Position numbers and translations under genes: made by a program. The notes beneath the pieces were generated by a model. That model was not told the DNA's origin. It did not search any database and saw nothing but the letters and a program-made list of their open reading frames with translations. Positions 43,865 through 52,289 of a stretch of DNA of 64,000 nucleotides are shown piece after piece; within the stretch, counting starts at the first letter, position 1, and each line of letters starts with the position of its first letter. Origin of the DNA: Pandoraea norimbergensis (lineage in GTDB: Bacteria; Pseudomonadota; Gammaproteobacteria; Burkholderiales; Burkholderiaceae); assembly GCF_001465545.3 (NCBI RefSeq), contig NZ_CP013480.3, forward strand, positions 868,001 through 932,000. The letters are read 5' to 3'.

Positions 43865-44965
43865 ATGACCGACAAGTCCCAACGCCCCCTGCGCATCGCC
43901 GTGATCCCCGGCGACGGTATCGGCAAGGAAGTGATGCCCGAAGGCCTGCGCGTGCTCGACGCGGCGGCCAAGCGCTTCGGCATTGCGCTGGAGTACCAGC
44001 ACATTGAATGGGCGAGCTGCGACTACTACGTCGAACATGGCCAGATGATGCCGGACGACTGGAAGCAGCAACTCGAAGGGGCGGACGCCATTCTGTTCGG
44101 CGCCGTGGGCTGGCCGGAGACCGTGCCCGACCATATTTCGCTGTGGGGTTCGCTGCTGAAATTCCGTCGCGAGTTCGATCAGTACATCAACCTGCGTCCG
44201 GCGCGCCTGTTCGACGGCGTGCCCTCGCCGCTGGCTGGCCGCAAGGCGGGCGACATCGATTTCATGATCGTGCGCGAGAACACCGAGGGCGAGTATTCGT
44301 CGATCGGCGGCGTGATGTTCGAAGGCACCGAGCGTGAGTTCGTGGTGCAGGAGTCGGTGTTCACGCGCCACGGCACCGAGCGCGTACTCAAGTTTGCCTT
44401 CGATCTGGCACAGCAACGCCAGCGTAAGCACGTGACGGTCGCGACCAAGAGCAACGGTATCTCGATCTCGATGCCGTGGTGGGACAAGCGTGCGGCGGAA
44501 GCCGCCGAACAGTACCCTGACGTGACGTGGGACAAGCAGCACATCGACATCCTGTGCGCGCGCTTCGTGCTCAACCCGGATCGCTTCGATGTGGTGGTGG
44601 CGTCCAATTTGTTTGGCGACATCCTGTCGGACTTGGGCCCGGCATGCACGGGCACGATTGGCATCGCGCCGTCGGGCAACTTGAATCCGGAAGGCAAATT
44701 CCCGTCGCTGTTCGAGCCGGTGCACGGCTCGGCACCGGACATTGCGGGCAAGAACATCGCCAACCCGATCGGCATGATCTGGACGGCGGCGATGATGCTC
44801 GACTTCCTCGGAAAGGGCGAAGGCCGCGCACGTGAGGCACACGACGCAATCCTCGCCGCTGTGACGCAGGTCATCAAGGATGGCCCGCGCACTGGCGACA
44901 TGGGCGGCAAAGCCAATACGACCGAAGTCGGTCAGGCGATTGCGGCGGTGGTCTGCGCAGGCTGA
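43865..44965 (+). CDS. dmlA: D-malate / tartrate dehydrogenase
   Basis: A 366-residue beta-decarboxylating dehydrogenase of the TtuC/DmlA family that turns D-malate to pyruvate and CO2, or oxidises tartrate, with NAD+ and Mn2+/Mg2+. IAVIPGDGIGKEVMPEGLRVL, LRPARLFDGVPSPL (substrate Arg), VRENTEGEYSSIGG, and the metal site NLFGDILSDLGPACTGTIGIAPSGNLN (shown by its key GDILSD Asps) are clear. GGAGAG precedes the ATG. The 3-prime end overlaps the convergent flavin monooxygenase gene by 34 bases. Confidence 0.93.
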   Translation: MTDKSQRPLRIAVIPGDGIGKEVMPEGLRVLDAAAKRFGIALEYQHIEWASCDYYVEHGQMMPDDWKQQLEGADAILFGAVGWPETVPDHISLWGSLLKFRREFDQYINLRPARLFDGVPSPLAGRKAGDIDFMIVRENTEGEYSSIGGVMFEGTEREFVVQESVFTRHGTERVLKFAFDLAQQRQRKHVTVATKSNGISISMPWWDKRAAEAAEQYPDVTWDKQHIDILCARFVLNPDRFDVVVASNLFGDILSDLGPACTGTIGIAPSGNLNPEGKFPSLFEPVHGSAPDIAGKNIANPIGMIWTAAMMLDFLGKGEGRAREAHDAILAAVTQVIKDGPRTGDMGGKANTTEVGQAIAAVVCAG

Positions 44966-46320
44966 TCCACCGACTGTGCATCGCGTGGGGCGAAGTGCCG
45001 GTTCGGGACGGTCGGCACGCCGAGATTCTCGCGGAACGTGCGGCCTTCGTAACGCGTGCGGAACAGGCCGCGCCGCTGAAGCTCGGGCACCACGAGATCG
45101 ACGAACGACGTGATGCCTGCCGGCGCGCTCGGGAACATGATGTTGAAGCCGTCGGCAGCGCCTGTCTCGAACCAGTGCTGGAAGTCGTCGGCAATGGATT
45201 CGGGCGTACCGACAAGCACGCGATGGCCTCCTGCCGTGAAGCGCGTGTACAACTGCCGCACAGTTGGCTGTTCGCGCCGGATCCAGTCGACCAGCAGCTT
45301 CTGCCGGCTCTTGTGCGAGTTGGTCTCGGGCACATGTTCCGGCAGCGGCACTTTGGCATCGAACGGCAGACTGCCGAGATCGATGCCAAGACTCGCGTAG
45401 TTGGCGAGGGCATGCAAGGCGACAGCCGGATCGCGATGTTCGAGCAACGCGTCGTAAATCTCCTCGGCTTCGGCCTGCGTACGCCCGACGATGGGCGCAA
45501 CGCCCGGCAGAATGAAAATATGCTCGGGGCGGCGTCCGTACTTGAGCGCCCGCGCTTTCACATCGGTGTAGAAGGCGCGCGCGTCTTCAATGTCCTGCGC
45601 GGCGGTGTAAAGCAATTCACCCGCACGTGCGGCCAGTTCGCGTCCTGCTTCACTTGACCCCGCTTGTGCAATCACCGGCCAGCCTTGCACCGGACGCGGC
45701 GCACTCAACGGCCCCCGCACCCGGAAGTGCTTGCCGCGATGATCCAGTTTGCGCACGCGTGCCGGGTCGGCCCATTGGCCGGTTGCCTTGTCGCGCGGAA
45801 AAGCATCGTCGGCATGGCTATCCCATAGCCCCGTCACGACATCGTAGAACTCGTTAGCACGCTCGTAACGCAGCGCGTGATCAACGTGATCGTCGCGATT
45901 GAAGTTTTCGCCACCGCCCGTCGACGTCACCAGATTCCATCCCGCGCGCCCGCCAGAGAGATGATCGAGCGAGGCAAACGCACGGGCCACGTTATAGGGC
46001 TCGCTGTAGGTCGTGCTTACCGACGCCACGAGGCCAATGTGTTGGGTCGCACCCGCCAGACCGGCGAGCAGGACGACCGGGTCCCAGCGCGGCGCCCCCG
46101 GGCTGTGCGCGAGCGAGACCGGATCCGTCGGCATAAAGAGGTTGTCGAAGAAGAACAGCGCATCGAAGCAACCACGCTCCAGTTCTTGCGCGTAGTGCCG
46201 GTAGCGCGCGAATTGCAGGTGCGCGTCGGTGTCGGTATCGGGATGGCGCCAGCTGTCGCCTTGCACGCCGGAACCCGACATGTAGGCGCCCAGCCGGAGC
46301 TTGCGGGCAGGTTGGCTCAT
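44932..46320 (-). CDS. LLM-class flavin monooxygenase (NtaA/SnaA/DszA family)
   Basis: A 462-residue flavin-dependent monooxygenase of the bacterial luciferase superfamily, needing reduced FMN from a partner reductase that is not encoded nearby. Typical stretches are [68 protein letters not shown] (in part) and the FMN site [18 protein letters not shown]. Start at 46320 ([14 protein letters not shown]). It is divergent from a sulfonate-type binding protein, so desulfonation or thioether oxidation for sulfur supply is a plausible role. Substrate unproven. Confidence 0.9.
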   Translation of the reverse strand: [462 protein letters not shown]

Positions 46321-46539
46321 GACGATCAGCGTCTCACGCTCGGGGCGTTGGAAACGACCAAGATACTGAGCGCGGCGCGACGGCACAAACAACGAAATCC
46401 GATAAGCAAACCCGCATAAGCAAACGCGTTGCGTACGCACTAATCATCGCAAGAATCGATGGTTGGGCGGCACTCGCCGTCTGCATAGACTGGCCGGTCC
46501 GTCCACTCTCATCGCTGCGCTCGCGCGTGGTGCTATGTC

Positions 46540-47694
46540 ATGACGTACTCGCCTTCTCACCTCGCTTACACCGCCCAAATCGCGCCCGTCGTCCCGTCCC
46601 TCGAGCGTCACACGCCTGCGCCGGATATCTCCGCGCCAATGCTGTCCCGTGCCGCGCTGATACGCGCGACGCTTGCGCAGTCGGCGCGCAGCGATCTGCT
46701 GACGACGTTGCGCAACCGATGGCCCGCATGGCGTTCGCGCCTGCGCCGTGCGCTGGTGATCGGGTTGAGTGTGGCTGCGATTTTGCCGTTCACTGCTGTA
46801 GACGCGCAGGAGAAGCCGGTGCTCGTCGTGGGCGATCAGGCCTTCAATGCGCAGAGCCTGTTCGAAGCCTCAGGCGTGCTTCGCGATGCGCCATACACCG
46901 TGGCATGGAAGCAGTTTCCGGCGGGCACACCGGTGATCGAAGCCGTCAACGCGGGGGCGCTGGACATCGGCTTGCAAGGTGATGGCCCGGTGTTGTTCCT
47001 CGCCGCGCAGGGGGCGCCGATCAAGGTCATCGGCATCTATCGCGACAGTCCCGACAGCGTCGTGCTGCTCGCGGGCCCGCACACGCAGATCAAGACGGTG
47101 GAGGATCTCAAGGGCAAGACGGTGGCCATCACGCGCGGTGGCTGGTCGCAGCAACTGGTGCAGGCGGCGCTCACATCGGCAGGGTTGCCGCTCGATGCGG
47201 TGAAGTATTCGTATCTGGCGTCGGTCGATTCGGCCGCAGCATTGCAGGCGGGCAAGGTGGATGCCACGGCCACATGGGAGCCGTACGTGTCGCGTCTGCG
47301 GCAAGCGGGGGCTCGCACAGTGGTGACGGCACGCGGGCTGATCGCAGCGCAGAGTTATCTGTCGACCACGGAGAAGGTCATCGAGACGAAGCGCGAGTTG
47401 CTGGGTGACTTCGTGCAGCGCTATCAACGCGCACGAGATTGGTCGCTTGCCGATGCGCGCCACATCGATCGCTATGCCGACGTGTGGGCGGCCAAGTCGC
47501 GCATCGATCCCAAGCTTGCGCATCAGTGGTTCAGCACGTCGCGCGTCCGGTACGAGCCGCTCACGGAGGCATCGATTGCGGAGGCGCAGAAGAGCGTCGA
47601 CGATTTCGTGAAGACCGGCACGCTTGCCAAGGGCTTCGATGTGCGAGGGCTGTTCGATCCGTCATTCAACAAGTTCACGCAGGCGGCACGCTAA
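46540..47694 (+). CDS. ABC transporter substrate-binding protein, sulfonate/taurine type
   Basis: A 384-residue periplasmic binding protein of the SsuA/TauA kind. VIEAVNAGALDIGLQGDGPVLFLAAQGAPIKVIG and VEDLKGKTVAITRGGWSQQLVQAAL are family hallmarks, and SYLASVDSAAALQAGKVDATATWEPYV the hinge part. The hydrophobic signal core is at about 70-87, preceded by an unusually long N-terminus; ATG 46639 (MLSRAALIRAT) could be the true start. No permease or ATPase gene follows, so it must share one from elsewhere or has lost it. It faces the LLM monooxygenase across 219 bases. Confidence 0.88.
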   Translation: MTYSPSHLAYTAQIAPVVPSLERHTPAPDISAPMLSRAALIRATLAQSARSDLLTTLRNRWPAWRSRLRRALVIGLSVAAILPFTAVDAQEKPVLVVGDQAFNAQSLFEASGVLRDAPYTVAWKQFPAGTPVIEAVNAGALDIGLQGDGPVLFLAAQGAPIKVIGIYRDSPDSVVLLAGPHTQIKTVEDLKGKTVAITRGGWSQQLVQAALTSAGLPLDAVKYSYLASVDSAAALQAGKVDATATWEPYVSRLRQAGARTVVTARGLIAAQSYLSTTEKVIETKRELLGDFVQRYQRARDWSLADARHIDRYADVWAAKSRIDPKLAHQWFSTSRVRYEPLTEASIAEAQKSVDDFVKTGTLAKGFDVRGLFDPSFNKFTQAAR

Positions 47695-47774
47695 GGTCCG
47701 CATCGTTCTCGTGCGCTCGCTACAATGCTCGCCTGCGTGCGGGCATTGTCGCTCGCGTGCTCACGGGGAAATGC

Positions 47775-48794
47775 GTGATAGCCAAGGTTCGTTCCAACCA
47801 CACGGCCGCCGAACCATCCGGTCTTTGCCGCCACGTCGTCATCATTGCCTTTGAAGGCGTGGAAGCCATTGACGTTGCCGGGCCGGCCAGCGCCTTCGCC
47901 AAGGCATCGCTCGCGGTGCCGGGCGCCTATCGCATCTCCATCGCATCGCCCCACGGCGGCAATGTGCACACCAGTGCCGGGTTGTCGCTTGCCGACACGC
48001 TCGCGCTGTCGACGCTTGGCGGCCCCCTCCGTTCTGACGATCCGATCGACACGATCATCGTCGCCGGTGGCGAAGAGGCCGCGCTACGCCGTGCGATTCT
48101 TGACGATGGTGCTGCTGAATGGATGGCGCGGGCAGCGCAACAGGCGCGTCGCGTGGCGAGCGTGTGCACCGGGGCATTCGTGCTGATGGCGGCGGGGCTG
48201 CTCGACGCGCGGCAATCGACGACGCACTGGCGCGCTTGCGATCGTCTCGAATCCATGTGCGCGGGCACGCAGGTGCAGCGCGACCGCGTGTTCGTGCGCG
48301 ATGGCAATGTCTGGACGTCAGGCGGCGTGACGACCGGGATCGATATGGCGTTGGGCATGATCGAAGCCGATCTCGGCCGGGCGGTGGCGATGGATATCGC
48401 CCGCGACCTTGCGCTGTTTGTGGTGCGAGGCGGTGCCGAGTCGCAGGTGAGCCGGTCGTTGACGCTGCAAAGCGGTGCGTCGTCGCCGGTGCGCGATGTG
48501 ATCGCGTGGATTGAAAGCCACCTCGACGGCGACCTGTCCGTCGATGCGCTCGCCGCCGTCGCCCGCATGAGTCCGCGTAATTTCTCGCGAGCGTTTTCAA
48601 GAGAAGCGGGCACGTCGCCCGCGCGTTACGTCACACGTTCGCGCGTGGACTTCGCGGCGTCGTTGCTGCGTCAGACGACGTGGACGCAGGAGCGGATCGC
48701 ACAGCGCAGTGGATTCCAAAGCGTCGATGCCTTGCAACGGGCGTTTCGCACAACGTTCGGCACATCGATGGCGGACTATCGCCGGGAGGCATAA
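47775..48794 (+). CDS. GlxA family AraC-type regulator with DJ-1/PfpI-like domain
   Basis: A 339-residue regulator. The N-terminal class I glutamine amidotransferase-like domain (VVIIAFEGVEAIDVAGPASAFAKA, RVASVCTGAFVLMAAGLLDAR with its Cys nucleophile elbow) acts as the sensor. Two AraC helix-turn-helix units follow (LSVDALAAVARMSPRNFSRAF and WTQERIAQRSGFQSVDALQRAF). GTG 47775 is chosen for GGGGA 6-8 bases upstream. GlxA proteins respond to amines, choline-related compounds or xenobiotics. It faces the exported DJ-1/PfpI gene with nine bases between stops. Confidence 0.88.
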   Translation: MIAKVRSNHTAAEPSGLCRHVVIIAFEGVEAIDVAGPASAFAKASLAVPGAYRISIASPHGGNVHTSAGLSLADTLALSTLGGPLRSDDPIDTIIVAGGEEAALRRAILDDGAAEWMARAAQQARRVASVCTGAFVLMAAGLLDARQSTTHWRACDRLESMCAGTQVQRDRVFVRDGNVWTSGGVTTGIDMALGMIEADLGRAVAMDIARDLALFVVRGGAESQVSRSLTLQSGASSPVRDVIAWIESHLDGDLSVDALAAVARMSPRNFSRAFSREAGTSPARYVTRSRVDFAASLLRQTTWTQERIAQRSGFQSVDALQRAFRTTFGTSMADYRREA

Positions 48795-48803
48795 CGGGGG
48801 TGG

Positions 48804-49922
48804 CTAGCGCGACGGCGGGACATACTCCATCGCGAGTTCCACGATATCGCGCTCGGCAGCGCCGTAGCGTTGCGCAATGTCATGCAGTGATTGCACGAAC
48901 TGCATCATTGCGTTGCGGTTCGGCGGCAATGCCAGCGGGCGCGCGGCACTGGGGCGTGACGCCGTCGTCACGAGCGTGAGACCGCTGGCCAGTCGCACCC
49001 GGTCAGCGCTGGCCGCTGAGACGGGCGTCGCAATGACGGTTGTGCGCCAAGTGCGCGACCACGCATCAGCGGTCAGCGCGAGCGCGATATCGTCGACCCC
49101 GTCAGCGACCGGAATGGCGAGCGTGTCATGTCGCCACACACTCACGGCGTTGCTTGCCACCGTCCACAAACGTCGGGTGTTCAGTTGAAAACCCGCGCTC
49201 CTATGTTGTGCCGACCAGTCGGTTGCGCCGAGCGATCGAGCAACGTCGAGCGCGCGGTCGCGGCCGACGATTCCTTCGACGAGCGCAAGCGCTAGCGGGA
49301 CGGACGCACTAACCCCGGTTGTCGTGACGATGCCGTTGTCATGCAGATACCGCACGTCGGGCACATAGCGCGCCGTAGGGTTGGCATCGCGCAGGTCGCT
49401 GCGATCGTACCAATGGCCGGTGAAACGACGCCCTTTCAGCAGCCCTGCCTGACTCAATACACGCGCGCCGGAGCAGACGCCCACGATCAACGCGCCGTGT
49501 GCTGCCTGCTGTTGCAGCCAACGGAGAATGCGCGGGTCGTTGTCGGCATGCACGGCGGGCACGATCACGATATCGGCCCCTTCGGGATGCCGGGCGTCGA
49601 AGTCGGCGAAGGTGATGTCGGGCACGACACGCAATGCAGGCATCAACGTGACATCGCCATCATCGACGGCCACCGCCTGCACGTGCTTGATTCCGGCCCG
49701 TTTGAGTACGCCGTAGGGGATGAGGAAATCGGTGGTTTCCGTGCCCTCGTTCAGTGCGATGACGGCAATGACCGGATCGCGCGGGCGCTTTGACAGGGCG
49801 TCTTGAAGATCGCGCTGTGCGACGAAACTGGCGCTCTGATCTGCCGCATCCGGGGCGGCGAGGGCCGGGGGCGAGACGACCAGCGTGAGTAGTGCGAAGA
49901 AGATTACGGCAAAGCGGGGCAT
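48804..49922 (-). CDS. Exported DJ-1/PfpI family protein
   Basis: A 372-residue protein with a signal peptide (1-22, FAVIFFALLTLVVSPPALA). The DJ-1/PfpI domain spans about 48-235: Glu59 and the nucleophile elbow with Cys150 in LIVGVCSGARVLSQAG, then TTTGVSASVPLALALVEGIVGRDRALDVAR. A C-terminal part of about 130 residues has no recognised domain. Without a DNA-binding part it looks like the sensor half of a GlxA regulator moved to the periplasm. Reaction unknown; glyoxalase, amidase or chaperone roles occur in the superfamily. Confidence 0.83.
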   Translation of the reverse strand: MPRFAVIFFALLTLVVSPPALAAPDAADQSASFVAQRDLQDALSKRPRDPVIAVIALNEGTETTDFLIPYGVLKRAGIKHVQAVAVDDGDVTLMPALRVVPDITFADFDARHPEGADIVIVPAVHADNDPRILRWLQQQAAHGALIVGVCSGARVLSQAGLLKGRRFTGHWYDRSDLRDANPTARYVPDVRYLHDNGIVTTTGVSASVPLALALVEGIVGRDRALDVARSLGATDWSAQHRSAGFQLNTRRLWTVASNAVSVWRHDTLAIPVADGVDDIALALTADAWSRTWRTTVIATPVSAASADRVRLASGLTLVTTASRPSAARPLALPPNRNAMMQFVQSLHDIAQRYGAAERDIVELAMEYVPPSR

Positions 49923-50012
49923 CGAGGCGTCACGCGAAAGAAAGACGCCTAGCGTAGCGACGCGTTGATCTTCCCCGCAATGACAGCGATGCCGCAGATT
50001 GTGCCAACCCGG

Positions 50013-50936
50013 CTACGCGCTCGCCCGCTTTGCCGTGGTCAATGCGCCGAACGCACGCGGACGCGGCGCATCCACCCGTTCACGCAACAACGCCACGGCG
50101 CGTTGCGCGCGTGCCGATAGTGCCCACTCTGCACGATGAATCAGCCATAGCGTATCGACCACCGGCGGCCCGCAATCGACCACACGAATGGCGTCCTGCG
50201 CGGCAAACGCCTGCCGCGCGTACTGCGGAATCACCGTGAAGCCCAGCCCGCGCGCGACGTATTCCAGAATCAGGCTGATCTGGTTCGTGCATCCGTGGCT
50301 CGGCAAGCTGCGCACCCCCGGGTTGCCCGGAAAGCGGCGGCTGAGCAAACGCGTCGACATCGCTTCACCATCGGGGTGATCGATATAGCCGATGCGCTTG
50401 AGGTCTTCCCACTTGTGCACGTCGTCACCGGCGGGCACCACGAGTTCCAGCGGCTCCTGCGTGAAGGGCGTGGCGGCAAGCCGCGGATCGTCAGGGCGCA
50501 GCGTGACGAGGCCCAGCTCGAAGTGATTTTGCAGCACGCCTTCGAGCACTTCGCGGTCGGGCGCGAAGCGATGCCGTACCGCCATCGACGGGTTGGCCTG
50601 CTGCATGTCGAGCAGGATCGGGCACAGATACAACCCGATGCTGCCCGGTGTGATGAGCGTGATTTCGCCGCAGTCGGCATTGGCGTCGTCAATCCGCGAG
50701 CGCAGGTGCCGGCTGGCGCACTCGACTTCCGCGCAATACGCCAGCATCGCGTGTCCCGCAGGGGTGAGTTCGATCGCGCGCGGACGCCGCACCAACAGCG
50801 GCCCGAATTCGTCTTCGAGATGCTTCACATGCTGGCTGACGGCGGCCTGTGTGAGGCCCAGCCGGTCGGCGGCGCGGGTGAAGTTGCCCAGCTCCGCAAG
50901 TGTCGCGAAGGACTTGAGCCATTGAGGATTGACCAT
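50013..50936 (-). CDS. LysR family regulator divergent from an old yellow enzyme
   Basis: A 307-residue LysR protein with helix-turn-helix SFATLAELGNFTRAADRLGLTQAAVSQHVKHLEDEFG (residues about 9-45, in part) and a ligand domain from about 92 (GEITLITPGSIGLYLCPILLD). It is divergent from the flavin oxidoreductase gene, with a perfect LysR-type dyad at 50946-50960 ten bases before its start, which suits autorepression. Effector unknown. Confidence 0.9.
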   Translation of the reverse strand: MVNPQWLKSFATLAELGNFTRAADRLGLTQAAVSQHVKHLEDEFGPLLVRRPRAIELTPAGHAMLAYCAEVECASRHLRSRIDDANADCGEITLITPGSIGLYLCPILLDMQQANPSMAVRHRFAPDREVLEGVLQNHFELGLVTLRPDDPRLAATPFTQEPLELVVPAGDDVHKWEDLKRIGYIDHPDGEAMSTRLLSRRFPGNPGVRSLPSHGCTNQISLILEYVARGLGFTVIPQYARQAFAAQDAIRVVDCGPPVVDTLWLIHRAEWALSARAQRAVALLRERVDAPRPRAFGALTTAKRASA

Positions 50937-50945
50937 AATGAACTG

Positions 50946-50960
50946 TTATCAAATTGATAA
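50946..50960. promoter_or_regulatory. LysR-type operator
   Basis: TTATCAAATTGATAA is a perfect 15-bp palindrome of the T-N11-A kind with ATC and GAT at its ends. It covers the start region of the LysR gene and lies 148 bases before the old yellow enzyme ATG. Confidence 0.65.
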
Positions 50961-51107
50961 TCGGCAGATGGTTTTCATTATAGCGACGACGGGCTACCAT
51001 TGCTTGCGTCGGCTAACCCCGCCGAGGTGCTGGCCCCGGGATGCGATCCCTGAGTTGTCGATCCCCCGCTGGCCGTGCCGCTTTCCCCTCACACCGTAGA
51101 GCACACC

Positions 51108-52214
51108 ATGTCCGCCTTGTTTTCCCCGTTTGAATTGAAAAGCGTCAAGCTGCGCAACCGCGTAGCGATTCCCCCGATGTGTCAGTACAGCGCCGTCGAC
51201 GGCGTGACCAACGACTGGCACCTTGCCCATTACGCCGGGCTCGCCCGTGGCGGCGCCGGGCTCGTGATCGTCGAGGCCACGGCCGTGTCGCCGGAAGGCC
51301 GCATCAGCCCGGGATGCACGGGCTTGTGGAACGACGAGCAAGCGCAAGGCATGGCGCGCATTGCGTCGGCCATCAAGGCGCACGGTGCCGTGCCCGGCAT
51401 CCAGATTGCGCACGCAGGCCGCAAGGCCAGCGCCAACCGCCCGTGGGAAGGCGACGATCACATTCTGGAAGACGATCCGCGTGGCTGGCCGACCATTTCG
51501 CCGTCCGCCGTGGCGTTCGGTGGCCATCTCGGCAAAGTGCCCAAAGCGATGACGCTGGACGACATCGCCCGTGTGAAAGCCGATTTCGTGGCAGCCGCAC
51601 GTCGCGCACTGGCCGCTGGTTTCGAATGGCTGGAACTGCATTTCGCCCACGGTTATCTGGCGCAGAGTTTCTTCTCGCTGCACGCCAATCATCGTGAAGA
51701 CGCCTACGGTGGCGATCTCGCCGGCCGTAGCCGCTTCCTGCTGGAAACGCTCGCCGCCGTGCGTGAAGTGTGGCCCGAGCACCTGCCGCTGACCGCTCGT
51801 TTCGGCGTTCTCGAATACGACGGTCGCGACGAAGAAACGCTGGCCGAGTCGATTACCCTGACGCGTCAGATGCGTGAGGGCGGCCTCGATCTGCTCAACG
51901 TGAGCGTCGGTTTCTCGACCCCGGCGGCAAAGATTCCTTGGGGTTCAGCATTCCTCGCGCCGATTGCCGAGCGCGTAAAGCAGGAAGCCGGCATTGCCGT
52001 GGCGTCGTCGTGGGGCATTGACGATCCGCACGCTGCCGAGCGCGTGGTGGCCAGTGGTCAGATGGATCTGGTGATGATCGGCCGTGCGCTGCTCGCCAAC
52101 CCGCACTGGCCGTATTACGCCGCCCGCGAACTCGACGTGTCGCGTCCGTCATGGGTGCTGCCCGCACCGTACGCGCACTGGCTCGAACGCTATCAGGTGC
52201 AACGCGCGGCCTAA
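51108..52214 (+). CDS. Old yellow enzyme, NADPH:flavin oxidoreductase (YqjM/NamA type)
   Basis: A 368-residue FMN ene-reductase that reduces the C=C bond of enones, nitro-alkenes and related compounds. Cys25 and Tyr27 in IPPMCQYSAVDG mark the YqjM class, in which this Cys tunes the flavin. GIQIAHAGRKASANRPWEG carries the substrate-binding His pair and HFAHGYLAQSFFSLHANHREDAYGG the active-site region. It is transcribed alone from a LysR-controlled promoter and ends at a strong terminator. Confidence 0.93.
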   Translation: MSALFSPFELKSVKLRNRVAIPPMCQYSAVDGVTNDWHLAHYAGLARGGAGLVIVEATAVSPEGRISPGCTGLWNDEQAQGMARIASAIKAHGAVPGIQIAHAGRKASANRPWEGDDHILEDDPRGWPTISPSAVAFGGHLGKVPKAMTLDDIARVKADFVAAARRALAAGFEWLELHFAHGYLAQSFFSLHANHREDAYGGDLAGRSRFLLETLAAVREVWPEHLPLTARFGVLEYDGRDEETLAESITLTRQMREGGLDLLNVSVGFSTPAAKIPWGSAFLAPIAERVKQEAGIAVASSWGIDDPHAAERVVASGQMDLVMIGRALLANPHWPYYAARELDVSRPSWVLPAPYAHWLERYQVQRAA

Positions 52215-52235
52215 GCGTCTCACGCAGCAAGCATG

Positions 52236-52272
52236 AAAAAACCCCGCCCGTCGAATGACGCGCGGGTTTTTT
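52236..52272. terminator. Bidirectional terminator between the old yellow enzyme and amidohydrolase genes
   Basis: AAAAAACCCCGC and GCGCGGGTTTTTT form a stem with A and T runs at both ends, between two convergent genes. Confidence 0.85.
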
Positions 52273-52289
52273 CGTTGAGCGTGTCGCGA

